A stretch of 64,000 nucleotides of DNA from Piscirickettsiaceae bacterium (GTDB lineage Bacteria > Pseudomonadota > Gammaproteobacteria > Nitrosococcales > Methylophagaceae). The position numbers and the translations under genes are program-made. The stretch covers positions 310,001 to 374,000 of the forward strand of contig JABSQN010000004.1 of assembly GCA_013215825.1 (NCBI GenBank), given 5' to 3'. Under the pieces are notes generated by a model that was not told where the DNA came from, did not search any database, and worked only from the letters and a program-made list of their open reading frames with translations. The stretch's first letter is position 1, and the number at the start of each line of letters is the position of its first letter. This document shows, one piece after another, positions 20,461 through 31,297 of this stretch.

Positions 20461-20577
20461 TTACTCATCGTCAGACTTTTCACCAATTTGTTTAATTACT
20501 CGATAACCAATCACTGCGCCAACTAGAATAGTTATAACAACACTAGCAATTGTACCAATTACGACAGCATCAAACAT
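20461..20577 (-). CDS. 38-residue single-span membrane protein, candidate cbb3 small subunit
   Basis: An unannotated small ORF on the minus strand: ATG 20577 to TAA 20461. It is preceded by a very good ribosome site (GGGAGAAG four bases before ATG) and followed by a strong terminator. The product begins MFDAVVIGTIASVV, contains one hydrophobic span ending at GYRVIK, and has an acidic tail ending SDDE. Position (62 bases after ccoP, same strand) and size resemble CcoM, the single-helix accessory subunit described for Pseudomonas stutzeri cbb3 oxidase, but I cannot show sequence homology. It could also be an unrelated assembly peptide. Confidence 0.72.
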   Translation of the reverse strand: MFDAVVIGTIASVVITILVGAVIGYRVIKQIGEKSDDE

Positions 20578-20639
20578 CTGACTTCTCCCAAATTTAATAT
20601 CCAGCTAGGTTAAAAAACCTAGCTGGATAATATAATTAA

Positions 20640-21599
20640 TTATTGACCACCACCAAACTGATGCACATAAACTGCTAATTTCTTAATGTCAGTTTCTGTT
20701 AAACGTTCAGCTTCATCGCCATCTAATTCATCTGACCAGTCAATTGCATTAGGATCTTCGCCATCTGCAACAGCATCAGCTCTCACTTGCAACATCACCG
20801 CTAGTTTTTCACTCCACTGCGGCATCATCGCAATCCGTGTTTCTGTATCAGACGCATCATTAACACCATGAAGGATGATTTGACGAATAGATTCTTCATC
20901 ACTAGAGAAGCGCCATACTTTATCCGTTAAATTTGCAGAACCCATCGCTTTGATACCTTTCGCATCGGCACCATGACAAGCAAAACAACCTTTTTCTGTA
21001 AATAATGCTTTTTCTGCCTCTGTTGCTTCACCATTAGCGCTATTAACAACAAAGCTTACTAATTGATCAACTTCATCCGTATTAAGTATTTTGCTGTGCG
21101 CCATCATCATACCCGCACGACCTTGAGCAATACTCATTTGAATTTCACTAACTTTACCACCATACAACCAATCATCATCAGTCAGATTAGGATAGCCAGC
21201 ACCCTGTGCAGGTGCTCCACCTGTGCCATGACAAGCCGCACAATTATCACCATATAACACTTTACTAGAGCCAATGGCATAGTTCAGCATCTCTGGATTC
21301 GCTAAGATTTCATCAACGCTCATCGCAGCCAACTTATTTTCAAACGGTGCTCGTTTTGCTTCAACCTTGGCAAGATCTTCCTTAAACTCTTTAATCTGAG
21401 TCCAGCCTAATAAGCCTTCGGTACTACCATTAATCAATGGTAACGATGGGTATAAAACGAAGTAAACAATAACGATCAGACCACTTATCCAAAGTGAGTT
21501 TAGCCACCAACGCGGAGGAGGATTATTGAGTTCCTTGATTCCATCCCAAACGTGGCCTGTATCTGTTACCTGATTAGGATTCTTTTTATTCTCTGCCAT
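20640..21599 (-). CDS. ccoP: cbb3 cytochrome oxidase subunit III, diheme CcoP
   Basis: Membrane-anchored diheme cytochrome c that feeds electrons to CcoO/CcoN. The 319 residues have an N-terminal cytoplasmic segment with GIKELNNPPPRWW, one span (about 34-52), and two heme c sites, CAACH (about residue 122) and CFACH (about 205). Fourth gene of the operon, one base after ccoQ. Confidence 0.96.
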   Translation of the reverse strand: MAENKKNPNQVTDTGHVWDGIKELNNPPPRWWLNSLWISGLIVIVYFVLYPSLPLINGSTEGLLGWTQIKEFKEDLAKVEAKRAPFENKLAAMSVDEILANPEMLNYAIGSSKVLYGDNCAACHGTGGAPAQGAGYPNLTDDDWLYGGKVSEIQMSIAQGRAGMMMAHSKILNTDEVDQLVSFVVNSANGEATEAEKALFTEKGCFACHGADAKGIKAMGSANLTDKVWRFSSDEESIRQIILHGVNDASDTETRIAMMPQWSEKLAVMLQVRADAVADGEDPNAIDWSDELDGDEAERLTETDIKKLAVYVHQFGGGQ

Positions 21600-21600
21600 C

Positions 21601-21801
21601 TTAATTCTCCGATTTTTTCTCGTCTTCGTCTAAAAGCATGTTGCGATGTGACTCTAAGCTTTCTTTATTCTTAGGATTAAGCGCCCATACATAAACAATA
21701 ACCATCAGTATGAAAATCGTCACTGTCAATACCAACCCAACCCAGTCAGCTCCGGTCATCGCACTCCAATCTGTATAAAAATACTCTTGCAGTTTAGTCA
21801 C
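21601..21801 (-). CDS. ccoQ: cbb3 oxidase subunit IV CcoQ
   Basis: Small one-span subunit that stabilises cbb3 oxidase. I place the start at GTG 21801 because AGGTAGGG lies six bases before it; the longer TTG start at 21822 has no such signal. This gives 66 residues with the span [20 protein letters not shown] and the CcoQ-type continuation LNPKNKE. The GTG lies inside the end of ccoO (8-base overlap). Confidence 0.9.
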   Translation of the reverse strand: MTKLQEYFYTDWSAMTGADWVGLVLTVTIFILMVIVYVWALNPKNKESLESHRNMLLDEDEKKSEN

Positions 21802-22474
21802 GATAATCCCTACCTGGTTCAAACTTAATCATAGTCCCTAACACTTGCAGATAAGCTACCAATGCATCCATCTCAGTTTTACCTTCAACTGATTCAGCGG
21901 CACCTTTGATATCGTCATCTGAGTATGGAACACCTAGTACTCTCATCGCTTTCACACGTTTTTCAATACCAACACCATCAATAGTTGCATCATCCAACCA
22001 AGGGTAATTAGGCATTACTGATTCGGGTACAACACTTCGTGGAGCGCGTAAATGTTGCACATGCCATGCATCAGAGTATTTACCACCTAAACGAGCGATA
22101 TCTGGACCAGTTCGTTTAGAGCCCCATTGGAATGGGTGATCGTATTTAGACTCAACTGCCAATGAATAATGTCCATAGCGATCTTTTTCATCACGGAAAG
22201 GACGAATCATTTGTGAATGGCATAAGTAACAACCTTCACGTTGATAGATATCACGTCCAGCCAATTCTAATGCTGTATATGGACGCACACCTTTCAGCTC
22301 TTTAAACTCTGGGTGATTAACATCTTCAAATGTTGTTTTTAAATAAAATAACGGTACGATTTCAACGATACCACCAACAGACACAACCATAGCAGTTGCT
22401 AATATAAATGCCCATACGTTTTTTTCCAGTTTTTCCTGCAGGCTTACTGGTTTATTTGAGTTCTGTTCAGACAT
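21794..22474 (-). CDS. ccoO: cbb3 oxidase subunit II, monoheme CcoO
   Basis: Membrane-bound cytochrome c subunit, 226 residues. N-terminal span (about 15-37), then the heme c site [15 protein letters not shown] near residue 82. The conserved [15 protein letters not shown] and SVMPNYPWL (axial Met) follow. It is 11 bases after ccoN with a GGAG ribosome site. Confidence 0.97.
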   Translation of the reverse strand: MSEQNSNKPVSLQEKLEKNVWAFILATAMVVSVGGIVEIVPLFYLKTTFEDVNHPEFKELKGVRPYTALELAGRDIYQREGCYLCHSQMIRPFRDEKDRYGHYSLAVESKYDHPFQWGSKRTGPDIARLGGKYSDAWHVQHLRAPRSVVPESVMPNYPWLDDATIDGVGIEKRVKAMRVLGVPYSDDDIKGAAESVEGKTEMDALVAYLQVLGTMIKFEPGRDYRD

Positions 22475-22485
22475 TCCAGTCTCCT

Positions 22486-23916
22486 TTAAATTTGAGCGTT
22501 AGCTAATGCTGCTGATTTAGCAGATGGATTAGCAATCGCTTTACGGATAGTGACAGTAATATTAAATAACATTACACAAGCACCAAGGAAGAAGATCAAA
22601 CCACCTGCCGCACGCATTGCGTAGTACGGATGCATTTGAGCAACTGACTCAACAAATGTATATGCCAAGTTACCGTAATCATCATATGCACGCCACATTA
22701 GACCTTGCATAATTCCTGATACCCACATCGCAGTGATGTAAACAGCAGTACCAATAGTGGCCATCCAGAAATGTAAGTTAACTAACTTCACTGAATACAT
22801 AGTCGTACCCCATAGGCGTTCTACCATGTGGTAGATAGCGCCGATAGATACCATTGCAACCCAACCTAACGCACCGGCATGTACATGACCAATAGTCCAA
22901 TCCGTATAATGAGATAACGCGTTTACTGTTTTAGCCGCCATTACAGGGCCTTCAAACGTTGACATTGCATAGAATGCTAAAGAAATAACAAGGAATCTTA
23001 ACACGTAATCTGTACGTAGTTTATCCCACGCACCACTTAAGGTGAACAGACCGTTAATAGCGCCACCCCATGATGGGATAATCATCGCTAAGGAAATCCC
23101 TGCACCTAATGAACCCGTCCAATCTGGTAATGCTGTGTATTGAAGATGATGCGCACCTAACCATACATAACCGAATGTTAATGCCCAAAAGTGAATAACA
23201 GATAATCGGTAAGAGTAAATAGGACGGTTTGCTTGCTTAGGTACAAAATAATACATAATCCCTAAGAAACCAGCAGTTAAGAAAAATCCTACTGCGTTAT
23301 GTCCCCACCACCACTGGATCATGGCATCTTGTACACCAGAAAAAATCGAATATGATTTAAATAGCTCAACAGGAATTGCCAAACTGTTAACAACGTGAAG
23401 GTAGGTAATCATAATCATCATTGCAAGGAAGAACCAGTTAGCAACATAGATATGAGAAACCTTACGAATAGACAGTGTCATGATGAAGTTAAAGCTATAC
23501 GCCAACCAAACGACAGCAATCAAAATATCAATCGGCCATTCTAATTCTGCATATTCTTTAGATTGTGTTAAACCTAAAGGTAGGGTAATTATCGCGCTAA
23601 CAATAACAAGGTTCCAGCCCCAGAAGGTGAACCAAGCTAACTTATCACTCCACAATCGTACATGTGATGTACGTTGTACAATGTAAAATGCTGTTGCCAT
23701 TAACGTCGATCCACCAAATGCAAAGATAACTGCATTGGTGTGTAATGGACGTAAGCGACCAAAACTAATATATGGATTATCGAAGTTCAAAACTGGCCAT
23801 GCCAATTCTGATGCGATATATACACCGATACCGGTTCCCACTACCAAGTAGACAACCGCCATATAGGCGAACCACTTGACTACTTCAAAACTATATTGCT
23901 GTTGCTCAGCTTGCAT
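22486..23916 (-). CDS. ccoN: cbb3 oxidase catalytic subunit I CcoN
   Basis: Heme-copper oxidase subunit that reduces O2 at high affinity. From ATG 23916 it has 476 residues and twelve predicted spans. Conserved elements: [10 protein letters not shown] (low-spin heme His), [30 protein letters not shown] with the active-site Tyr, [11 protein letters not shown] and [11 protein letters not shown] longer in-frame start at 23967 adds 17 atypical residues, while 23916 has GGTTGGTAG before it and begins in the usual way. The promoter region contains an FNR box about 140 bases upstream. Confidence 0.97.
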   Translation of the reverse strand: MQAEQQQYSFEVVKWFAYMAVVYLVVGTGIGVYIASELAWPVLNFDNPYISFGRLRPLHTNAVIFAFGGSTLMATAFYIVQRTSHVRLWSDKLAWFTFWGWNLVIVSAIITLPLGLTQSKEYAELEWPIDILIAVVWLAYSFNFIMTLSIRKVSHIYVANWFFLAMMIMITYLHVVNSLAIPVELFKSYSIFSGVQDAMIQWWWGHNAVGFFLTAGFLGIMYYFVPKQANRPIYSYRLSVIHFWALTFGYVWLGAHHLQYTALPDWTGSLGAGISLAMIIPSWGGAINGLFTLSGAWDKLRTDYVLRFLVISLAFYAMSTFEGPVMAAKTVNALSHYTDWTIGHVHAGALGWVAMVSIGAIYHMVERLWGTTMYSVKLVNLHFWMATIGTAVYITAMWVSGIMQGLMWRAYDDYGNLAYTFVESVAQMHPYYAMRAAGGLIFFLGACVMLFNITVTIRKAIANPSAKSAALANAQI

Positions 23917-24055
23917 AGCTACCAACCCTTTTTTCTCTATGAAAAACACTATCAAACTACTTCCCATTCAAGAAGTATTGACCCACTCCATCACGCTTCA
24001 AATTTAAGCACTGCTGAATTCTACAGTAATTTCATTGCGACACATTACCGATTAC

Positions 24056-24069
24056 TTGATCTAGATCAA
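24056..24069. promoter_or_regulatory. Perfect FNR/Anr box upstream of ccoNOQP
   Basis: TTGATCTAGATCAA is an exact palindromic match to TTGAT-N4-ATCAA. Placing the site at -41.5 puts transcription start near 24020 and a 5-prime UTR of about 100 bases before ccoN. Low-oxygen activation of cbb3 oxidase by FNR/Anr is established in other proteobacteria. No fnr gene lies in the window. The rest of the gap 23970-24338 shows nothing else that I can support. Confidence 0.85.
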
Positions 24070-24338
24070 GCAATACAGCAAAAGCCACAACTTAACGTTA
24101 TTTTCCTAAATTTACGCAATTACAGATTGTCCGCACTTAAGTTCCATAGGTCAAGCATAAAGAAACAGGATGGATTTAGAAGAGATATAAAACACACCTA
24201 TAATCATTAATTTATAAGCATGTAAACAAAACAATTGTATGAGAAAGGGGGGTAGAAAAAAGTAGGGATAACGCTTAATTGCGTCCATTTATAAGAGTTT
24301 TATGATTTTTTGACCTACGGAATTTCGAAATACTACTT

Positions 24339-24722
24339 TTATTCAAAATTAAGTACAAGTACAACCCGTCGACCTTCAGAAACAAGTAAATTATAAGTCC
24401 TACACGCCGCACCTAGCGACATCACTTCAACACCTATTGCTTGTTCAGAAAAATTAACTATTATTTGAGGGGGAAGTTGAACACTAGATCCATTCGTTAA
24501 TATTACAACTTCTGGATCTAGGTTCTTTATATAGTTTATGTCACTAATAGAAAAATCAGTGATTGGATTTAGTATATAGTCAGTTACAACATGATTTGAG
24601 GTTAAAATCAGACTCGTATCAATGGTTACTAACGCTGAATTTTTTGTTTTTATAACGATGAATTGTTCACCGTATTCATGGATTAGATTTGTATCTAGTG
24701 GTGTTTCCTGACTAATCTTCAT
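24339..24722 (-). CDS. Mth938-like domain protein (DUF498)
   Basis: 127-residue protein of the Mth938/NDUFAF3-like fold. Signs: GEQFIVIKTKNSALVTIDTSLIL near the start, DPEVVILTNGSS in the middle and the family-typical MSLGAACRTYNLLVSEGRRVVLVLN at the end. Bacterial function is not established; the human relative NDUFAF3 assists complex I assembly. It follows ihfB by 3 bases, so it is cotranscribed. Confidence 0.85.
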   Translation of the reverse strand: MKISQETPLDTNLIHEYGEQFIVIKTKNSALVTIDTSLILTSNHVVTDYILNPITDFSISDINYIKNLDPEVVILTNGSSVQLPPQIIVNFSEQAIGVEVMSLGAACRTYNLLVSEGRRVVLVLNFE

Positions 24723-24725
24723 TAA

Positions 24726-25022
24726 TTAGCTAGAAAAACCTGCTGCCGCGTTAACACGATCACGCAATTCTTTACCCGGTTTAAAATGTGGCACATATTT
24801 TTCGTCTAAGGTTACTGACTCACCACTTTTAGGATTTCGTCCTATACGTGCTGGACGGTGATGCAAGGTAAAACTGCCAAAGCCTCGTATCTCAATTCGT
24901 TCTCCACCTGACAAACTTTCACTCATTTGTTCAATGATTAGTTTTACTGCTAACTCAACATCACGATAATTTAATAGTGTTTGTCTTTCAGACAATATTT
25001 CAATTAAATCTGATTTTGTCAT
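24726..25022 (-). CDS. ihfB: Integration host factor beta subunit
   Basis: DNA-bending nucleoid protein, partner of IhfA. 98 residues beginning [10 protein letters not shown], with [30 protein letters not shown], which includes the Pro-containing DNA-intercalating arm. The position after rpsA is conserved in gammaproteobacteria. IHF would be needed for NtrC/sigma-54 promoters such as that of glnA. Confidence 0.95.
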   Translation of the reverse strand: MTKSDLIEILSERQTLLNYRDVELAVKLIIEQMSESLSGGERIEIRGFGSFTLHHRPARIGRNPKSGESVTLDEKYVPHFKPGKELRDRVNAAAGFSS

Positions 25023-25061
25023 ATTTATAAATTCCTCAACAGCGATATTCTTGCAGTAAAA

Positions 25062-25091
25062 TTAAGCACCCGACTTATACCGGGCGCTTAA
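25062..25091 (-). terminator. Hairpin terminator after rpsA
   Basis: TTAAGCACCCG (25062-25072) pairs with CGGGCGCTTAA (25081-25091) with one mismatch. On the minus strand TTTT follows. It probably thins transcription between rpsA and ihfB, which could still have its own promoter. Confidence 0.6.
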
Positions 25092-25106
25092 CTTCATTTT
25101 GATAGT

Positions 25107-26780
25107 TTAGCTATCTTTTTGATCCATTTGCGCTTTTAGCAAATCACCCAATGTTGTAGCACCGCTATCAACATTTGAGTATTCTTTCAACGCTTCAGTT
25201 TCTTCTTCAGAATCTTTCGCTTTAATTGAAAGAGTTAAAGCACGATCTTTACGAGACATTCCCGTAAATTTAGCTTCTACTTCATCACCAACTGAAAGTA
25301 CTTTGCTCACATCTTCAGTACGCTCACGAGAGACATCTGCCGCACGGATATAACCTTCAATACCTTCTGCTAGCTCAATAGTTGCACCACGTGCATCTAC
25401 TGCAGTAACTTTACCAGTTACAATGCTACCTTTAGGATGAGCAGTCATATACGATGAGAAAGGATCATCTTGTAATTGCTTGATACCTAATGAGATACGC
25501 TCACGTTCAGGATCTATGGCCAATACAATAGCTTCTAATTCATCACCTTTTTTGAAGTCACGAATTAATTCTTCACCTTCATCATCCCATGAAATATCAG
25601 ACATGTGAATCAAACCATCAATTGCACCTTCTAAACCGATGAAGATACCAAAATCAGTAATTGATTTGATTGAACCAGAGACTTTATCACCTTTGTTATG
25701 AGTCATTGCAAACTCTTCCCAAGGGTTAGATTTACACTGTTTCATACCTAGTGAAATACGACGACGTTCAGCATCGATATCCAATACCATTACTTCAACT
25801 TCATCACCTAATTGAACTAATTTAGATGGGTGAACATTCTTGTTAGTCCAGTCCATTTCAGACATGTGAACTAAACCTTCAACGCCATCTTCGATTTCAA
25901 CGAAGCAACCGTAATCAGCAATGTTGGTAACTTTACCTTGCAAACGGCTAGTGCTTGGGTAGCGATTAGCAATATCTTGCCAAGGATCTGCACCCATTTG
26001 TTTAAGACCTAAAGAAACACGTTCTTTTTCTTTATCGAATTTCAATACTTGAACTTCGATTTCATCACCAATAGTAACAACTTCAGATGGGTGTTTAACA
26101 CGTTTCCAAGCCATATCAGTGATATGTAGTAAACCGTCAATACCACCAAGATCAACGAATGCACCGTAATCTGTAAGGTTCTTAACGATACCTTTAATAT
26201 TTTTGCCTTCTTCCAATGTTTCTAATAACGCTTCACGTTCAACACTGTTTTCAGCTTCCATAATCGCACGACGAGATACGACGATATTGTTGCGAGGACG
26301 ATCTAATTTGATCAGTTTAAACTCAAGCTCTTTGCCTTCTAAGTGTGATGTATCACGAATTGGACGAACATCAACTAATGAACCTGGTAAGAATGCACGA
26401 ATATTTTCTAATTCGACAGTGAAACCACCTTTTACTTTACCGGTCATAATACCGATAACAGTATCGTTAGCTTCAAATGCATGCTCAAGAGTGATCCATG
26501 CTTCTGCTGCTTTAGCTTTTTCACGAGACAGTTGAGTTGCACCAAAACCATCTTCTAAAGTTTCTAAAGAAACATCTACAATATCACCAACTTCTACCGT
26601 GATTTCACCTTTTTCATTGTGAAATTCTACCGCAGGAATAGCACCTTCTGATTTTAAACCAGCATTAACCATTACTACATCAGAAGTCACACTTACCACC
26701 ATGCCTGATACGATTTTACCCGTTTGCATTGGTGTCAAACTTAAACTCTCTTCAAAGAGATCCGCAAAGCTTTCGCTCAT
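25107..26780 (-). CDS. rpsA: 30S ribosomal protein S1
   Basis: mRNA-binding ribosomal protein with six S1 (OB-fold) repeats. The start is ATG 26780 ([13 protein letters not shown]), which has AAGGA upstream; an extension to 26819 gives 13 unlikely residues. The product is 557 residues, as in E. coli. Repeats are visible, for example [21 protein letters not shown] and [19 protein letters not shown]. It stands in the conserved cmk-rpsA-ihfB order. Confidence 0.97.
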   Translation of the reverse strand: MSESFADLFEESLSLTPMQTGKIVSGMVVSVTSDVVMVNAGLKSEGAIPAVEFHNEKGEITVEVGDIVDVSLETLEDGFGATQLSREKAKAAEAWITLEHAFEANDTVIGIMTGKVKGGFTVELENIRAFLPGSLVDVRPIRDTSHLEGKELEFKLIKLDRPRNNIVVSRRAIMEAENSVEREALLETLEEGKNIKGIVKNLTDYGAFVDLGGIDGLLHITDMAWKRVKHPSEVVTIGDEIEVQVLKFDKEKERVSLGLKQMGADPWQDIANRYPSTSRLQGKVTNIADYGCFVEIEDGVEGLVHMSEMDWTNKNVHPSKLVQLGDEVEVMVLDIDAERRRISLGMKQCKSNPWEEFAMTHNKGDKVSGSIKSITDFGIFIGLEGAIDGLIHMSDISWDDEGEELIRDFKKGDELEAIVLAIDPERERISLGIKQLQDDPFSSYMTAHPKGSIVTGKVTAVDARGATIELAEGIEGYIRAADVSRERTEDVSKVLSVGDEVEAKFTGMSRKDRALTLSIKAKDSEEETEALKEYSNVDSGATTLGDLLKAQMDQKDS

Positions 26781-26843
26781 TATTACATCCTTGGCCTTAT
26801 TAAAAATAAAACCGCTCAAAATACTTGCTTAACGCAAGAAGTT

Positions 26844-26871
26844 AAAAAACCCATCTAAACTATTTTAGATG
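26844..26871 (-). terminator. Terminator/attenuator between cmk and rpsA
   Basis: CATCTAAA (26852-26859) pairs with TTTAGATG (26864-26871) over a 4-base loop; on the minus strand six T follow. It suggests rpsA has its own promoter in the remaining ~60 bases or depends on read-through. Confidence 0.75.
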
Positions 26872-26883
26872 AGACCTCACAAT

Positions 26884-27552
26884 CTACAGATCACCGCACT
26901 TTACCATGATCTGTGTATAAACATCATCGATACTTAATGCACTAGAATCAAGCTCTAATGCATCAGTAGCAGGCCGCAATGGTGCGACCTCACGCTGACT
27001 ATCTCGAACATCTCGTTCTGAAATTTCAGCTATAAGAGCGGAAAGGTTACTCTCAATTCCTTTTTCTTTCAACTGCTTATATCGTCTTTCTGCTCGAATC
27101 TCAGCACTTGCTGTTAAATAAATCTTATGCTCCGCATCAGGAAAGACAACAGTGCCCATATCTCGCCCATCAGTGACCAAGCCAGGTGCTTGTCTAAAGT
27201 CATATTGTCGTTCTAATAATGCAGCTCGCACTAAAGGCAGTGCAGCCACCTTTGATGCGGCATTACCCGCTTTTTCGCTACGAATTAAAATACTGACATC
27301 TTCGCCTTCTAATAAGACAGATAAAACATCATTATCCAAGGAGAAAACCAAGTCTAAGTGTTGTGCAATCATCGCTAACTTTTGTTCATCGGCTAAATCA
27401 ATATCATGTTTAATCGCCGCTTGTGCTAATACGCGATAAATAGCGCCACTGTCTAAATAATGCCAACCTAATTTTTTGGCAACAAGTTGAGCAATCGTAC
27501 CTTTACCTGATCCACTTGGACCATCAATCGTAACAACAGGAATATTAGGCAT
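26884..27552 (-). CDS. cmk: Cytidylate kinase
   Basis: Phosphorylates CMP and dCMP. 222 residues with P-loop GPSGSGKGT (about 10-18), the NMP-binding [11 protein letters not shown], and [13 protein letters not shown]. The ATG overlaps the end of aroA by 8 bases, indicating coupling. Confidence 0.96.
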   Translation of the reverse strand: MPNIPVVTIDGPSGSGKGTIAQLVAKKLGWHYLDSGAIYRVLAQAAIKHDIDLADEQKLAMIAQHLDLVFSLDNDVLSVLLEGEDVSILIRSEKAGNAASKVAALPLVRAALLERQYDFRQAPGLVTDGRDMGTVVFPDAEHKIYLTASAEIRAERRYKQLKEKGIESNLSALIAEISERDVRDSQREVAPLRPATDALELDSSALSIDDVYTQIMVKCGDL

Positions 27553-28864
27553 TAACTTCCTCGATCTCTAATCCCGCTTCATTAGCGAGCTCAATAAAGT
27601 TAGGGAATGATGTCGCTACATTGGCACAATCATTAATCTGAATACTGCCGCCTGCTTGTAAGCCTGCAATAGCAAATGACATGGCAATTCGATGATCATC
27701 ATGGCTTTCTACTTCACCGTTACCAATCACGCCACCATTGATGATAATGCCATCTTTAGTTGATTTTGCATCAATACCTAAAATTGTTAAACCATCAGCC
27801 ATCGCTTGAATACGATCACTTTCTTTAACGCGCAACTCTTCCGCACCCGTTAATACTGTTTGCCCTTCAGCACAGGCCGCGGCAACAAATAAGGCTGGAA
27901 ATTCATCAATCGCTAAAGGCACTTGATCCTCAGGGATCTGAATCCCTTTTAAAGGTGCATATCTAATACGAATATCGGCTACAGGTTCACCACCTGTCAT
28001 TTTTTCATTCGACAAACTAATATCAGCGCCCATCAATCGTAAAATGTTAATAACACCGATCCGGGTTGGATTAATGCCTACATGAGTCAGTGTTAAATCA
28101 GAACCTTCTGCAATAGCCGCACCGACCATAAAGAACGTGGCTGATGAAATATCAGCTGGCACATCAATATTAGTCGCCGTTAACTTGCCACCACCTTCAA
28201 TAGTCACCGTATCACCTTGCACATCAACCTTATAGCCCATACCTGACAGCATACGTTCAGTATGATCTCGAGTTGGTGCTGGTTCAACTACTGTTGTTGT
28301 ACCTTCAGCATATAGTCCTGCTAACAGTACACAGGACTTCACTTGAGCACTTGCCATTGGTAATCTGTAATTAATACCTTTTAATGCACTGCCACCTTTG
28401 ATCTTCAATGGCGGCTTGCCATCATTTGAATCAATTTCAGCACCCATCAAGGCTAATGGTTCAGTAACTCGCTTCATTGGCCTGCCAGATAAGGATTTAT
28501 CGCCAGTTAATGTGCTTGCAAAGTTTTGTCCTGCAAGCAATCCACTTAATAAACGAATCGAAGTGCCAGAATTGCCTAAGTAAACATCCCCTTCTGGTGC
28601 TTTTAAGCCATGCATTCCCACACCGTGAATAATCACTTTGCCATCTTTAGGGCCATCAATCTGTACACCCATTGCTCGAAATGAAGCCAATGTTGCTAAT
28701 GCATCGTCACCTTCTAGAAACCCGGTTACTTCTGTTACGCCTTCGGCTAATGAACCCAACATAATTGAACGATGAGAAATTGATTTATCACCTGGTACAC
28801 GGATTTTGCCTTGCAGCTTGCCGCCCGGCTGTACGATATAATTCTTTTTTTGTTCGCTACTCAC
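27545..28864 (-). CDS. aroA: 3-phosphoshikimate 1-carboxyvinyltransferase (EPSP synthase)
   Basis: Shikimate-pathway enzyme that joins PEP to shikimate-3-phosphate. 439 residues with [19 protein letters not shown] near residue 24, the [20 protein letters not shown]/glyphosate-site loop and [16 protein letters not shown] with Thr-Ser-Ile rather than the E. coli NAGTAMRPL form suggests the class II (glyphosate-tolerant) type, an inference. It lies 20 bases downstream of tyrA. Confidence 0.95.
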   Translation of the reverse strand: MSSEQKKNYIVQPGGKLQGKIRVPGDKSISHRSIMLGSLAEGVTEVTGFLEGDDALATLASFRAMGVQIDGPKDGKVIIHGVGMHGLKAPEGDVYLGNSGTSIRLLSGLLAGQNFASTLTGDKSLSGRPMKRVTEPLALMGAEIDSNDGKPPLKIKGGSALKGINYRLPMASAQVKSCVLLAGLYAEGTTTVVEPAPTRDHTERMLSGMGYKVDVQGDTVTIEGGGKLTATNIDVPADISSATFFMVGAAIAEGSDLTLTHVGINPTRIGVINILRLMGADISLSNEKMTGGEPVADIRIRYAPLKGIQIPEDQVPLAIDEFPALFVAAACAEGQTVLTGAEELRVKESDRIQAMADGLTILGIDAKSTKDGIIINGGVIGNGEVESHDDHRIAMSFAIAGLQAGGSIQINDCANVATSFPNFIELANEAGLEIEEVNA

Positions 28865-28884
28865 TGCTAAATAAACTCCAGTTC

Positions 28885-29745
28885 TTAATCTTTAAATCGT
28901 GTATCACGTGCTTGCTTCGCGCGTTCAAATACTGTTTTTAATGTATCGCCATCTTGATTTTTAATCGCGTGTTCCAGTTCAGATAATCCTTGTTGATATT
29001 GCTGGATTAAACCTAAAATTGCATCACTATTGCTAAGACAAATATCTCGCCACATCACGGCATCACTTGATGCGATCCGTGAAAAATCCTTAAAACCACC
29101 AGCGGCATAACGTAATACTTCATCACAATCATCACGCTGTGCCAACATGCCGACTAAATTAAATGCCAACAGATGGGGTAAATGACTGGTTGCGGCCAAC
29201 ACCACATCATGATGTTGCACATCCATCTCAAAGACTTCAGCGCCTGTTTGCTGCCACATTGTACGCACAGTTTCCAATGCATCTTGGTTTGTTTCAGCAA
29301 CAGGTGTCAATACCACACGATGATCTTTATATAATGTAGCAAAGGCAGCACTAGGCCCGCTTTTTTCAGTACCAGCAATCGGATGGCCGGGTACAAACTG
29401 ACTAAACTGATCGCCGAGTACTTTTCTAGCAATCTCAACTAGCTGCCCTTTAGCACTACCACCATCAGTAATAATGGTTTTATTGCCAATATGTCCTGCC
29501 AATTCTGTTAATACAGTCTCCATTGCCGCCATAGGGACGGATAAGAACACTATATCGGCATCATGAACGGCTTCCGCAATACTAGTGGCAGCAATATCAA
29601 TCACACCTAAATCTAAGGCTTGTTGCCGCACACTGGCAGTACGCGAATAGCCCACGACGCTACCAACAGCCCCTGCTTGTTTCAGCGCCAATGACAATGA
29701 GCCACCGATTAAACCTACACCGATCACGGCAAGACGATTAATCAT
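28885..29745 (-). CDS. tyrA: Prephenate dehydrogenase
   Basis: NAD-dependent oxidative decarboxylation of prephenate in tyrosine synthesis. 286 residues: Rossmann motif GVGLIGGSLSLALK at the N-terminus, PGHPIAGTEKSGP (substrate-site His) near residue 125, and LAATSHLPHLLAF. It is monofunctional, without a chorismate mutase or ACT domain. It overlaps the hisC stop by 4 bases. Confidence 0.94.
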   Translation of the reverse strand: MINRLAVIGVGLIGGSLSLALKQAGAVGSVVGYSRTASVRQQALDLGVIDIAATSIAEAVHDADIVFLSVPMAAMETVLTELAGHIGNKTIITDGGSAKGQLVEIARKVLGDQFSQFVPGHPIAGTEKSGPSAAFATLYKDHRVVLTPVAETNQDALETVRTMWQQTGAEVFEMDVQHHDVVLAATSHLPHLLAFNLVGMLAQRDDCDEVLRYAAGGFKDFSRIASSDAVMWRDICLSNSDAILGLIQQYQQGLSELEHAIKNQDGDTLKTVFERAKQARDTRFKD

Positions 29746-30827
29746 ACTATCTGCTCCAATACGTCCAAGAAACGTTGATTTTCATCTTTCAAACCGATGC
29801 TGACACGAATATGTTGTGACAGACCATAATTGCTAACAGGCCGTACAATCACACCTTGCTGTAATAAATCAGCAAATACATCATCACCGCTTCGTTTCAC
29901 ATCAACCGTAATAAAGTTACCCTTTGATGGAATATAGCTTAAGCCTAAACAATCAAAACCAGTGATTAACTGTGTCATTCCCGCATCATTCGACTTCTTA
30001 GTTTCGGCGATATAATCATCATCATTCAAAGCGACGGTTGCCGCGGCTAAAGCCAAACTATTTACATTAAAAGGCTGACGAATACGGTTTAATAAATCAG
30101 CGACCTCAGAATGTGACATGGCATAGCCTACTCGTAAACCAGCCAAACCATAGGCTTTGGAAAATGTACGGGTAATAATTAGATTAGAGTATTTTTTTAA
30201 CCAATTGATGCTGTCTGCATTTTGCTCACCATATTCAATATAAGCTTCGTCCAACACCACTAAAGTTTTCGCTGGTACATTAGCAATAAAGTGTTCTAAC
30301 TCATCACTGGCTAAATGTGTTCCCGTTGGATTATTCGGATTAGCAATAAAAATCAGCTTTGTTTTCTCAGTGATTAAGTCACTCATTGCCTGTAAGTCAT
30401 AACCATAATTACGGGCTGGGACAATCACTGCTTTAGCGCCAATCGCCTGTGTCACAATCGGATAAACCGCAAAGGCATATTGCGAGAACATGACCTCATC
30501 ACTAGGTGATACAAAAGCGCGAGCAATCAACTCCAACACATCGTTAGAACCGTTGCCTAATGTGATCTGCTCTGTAGTCAATTTATATTTGTCGGCCAAA
30601 GCCGCTTTTAAGACAAAACCATTACCATCGGGATAACGAGTGACATCTTTACTTGCTTGGGCGAGTGCCAACAATACCTTATCAGATGGCCCTAATGGAT
30701 TTTCATTAGAGGCTAATTTCACGATATTGCTAATGCCTAATTCACGCTCTAATTCTTCTATTGGTTTACCAGGCACATAAGGCTGGAGCTTAGTGACACA
30801 GTCTAAGGCTAAATCACAAAAGCTCAT
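29742..30827 (-). CDS. hisC: Histidinol-phosphate aminotransferase
   Basis: PLP-dependent class I/II aminotransferase, 361 residues. It starts PGKPIEELERELG, then KLASNENPLGPS, GNGSNDVLELIARAF, NPNNPTGT and the PLP lysine in TRTFSKAYGLAGLRVGY. The aromatic neighbours suggest it also transaminates phenylpyruvate or hydroxyphenylpyruvate, as known for HisC in tyrA-aroA clusters. Usually a pheA gene lies upstream; here lspA does, with a 4-base overlap. Confidence 0.94.
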   Translation of the reverse strand: MSFCDLALDCVTKLQPYVPGKPIEELERELGISNIVKLASNENPLGPSDKVLLALAQASKDVTRYPDGNGFVLKAALADKYKLTTEQITLGNGSNDVLELIARAFVSPSDEVMFSQYAFAVYPIVTQAIGAKAVIVPARNYGYDLQAMSDLITEKTKLIFIANPNNPTGTHLASDELEHFIANVPAKTLVVLDEAYIEYGEQNADSINWLKKYSNLIITRTFSKAYGLAGLRVGYAMSHSEVADLLNRIRQPFNVNSLALAAATVALNDDDYIAETKKSNDAGMTQLITGFDCLGLSYIPSKGNFITVDVKRSGDDVFADLLQQGVIVRPVSNYGLSQHIRVSIGLKDENQRFLDVLEQIV

Positions 30828-31297
30828 GATGTCACTTTCTCATCCGACTTAGCAGTAAAGCTATCAATAATAATCAAAACAGCCCCAATACAAATTGCAG
30901 AGTCTGCAATATTAAACGCAGGCCAGTGATATGAACCGTAATAGACATCTAAAAAGTCGACAACATAGCCATAATAAATACGATCAATTACATTACCGAT
31001 TGCACCGCCTAATATCAAGGCAACAGAGACCGCCTCTAATTTAGTTTTAGCTAATTTATAAAGCCAGTACAACAAGCCGAGACTAATTACCGAAGCCAAA
31101 ATGATAAAAAACCATTTCTGCCAGCCGCCAGCATCAGCTAAAAAACTAAATGCCGCACCATAATTATGTGCCATTGTTAAATTGAAATAGGGAATAACAG
31201 CCACAGTTTCATATAATGACAACCATGACACCATCAACCATTTTGATACTTGATCTAATACAATCACTAAACCTGTTAGCCATAACCATTTCAGCAT
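30824..31297 (-). CDS. lspA: Lipoprotein signal peptidase II
   Basis: Inner-membrane aspartic protease that cleaves prolipoproteins at the lipobox Cys. 157 residues with four spans; family boxes LDQVSKW, NYGAAFSFL, GGAIGNVIDRIYYGYVVDF (catalytic Asp) and FNIADSAICIG (second Asp). It overlaps ileS by one base, the classic ileS-lspA order. Confidence 0.96.
   Translation of the reverse strand: MLKWLWLTGLVIVLDQVSKWLMVSWLSLYETVAVIPYFNLTMAHNYGAAFSFLADAGGWQKWFFIILASVISLGLLYWLYKLAKTKLEAVSVALILGGAIGNVIDRIYYGYVVDFLDVYYGSYHWPAFNIADSAICIGAVLIIIDSFTAKSDEKVTS

Noticed and set aside
23896-24210. 104-codon ORF on the plus strand upstream of ccoN
   Set aside because: It overlaps the ccoN start and the FNR box, has no ribosome site and no protein-like pattern; it is promoter DNA.
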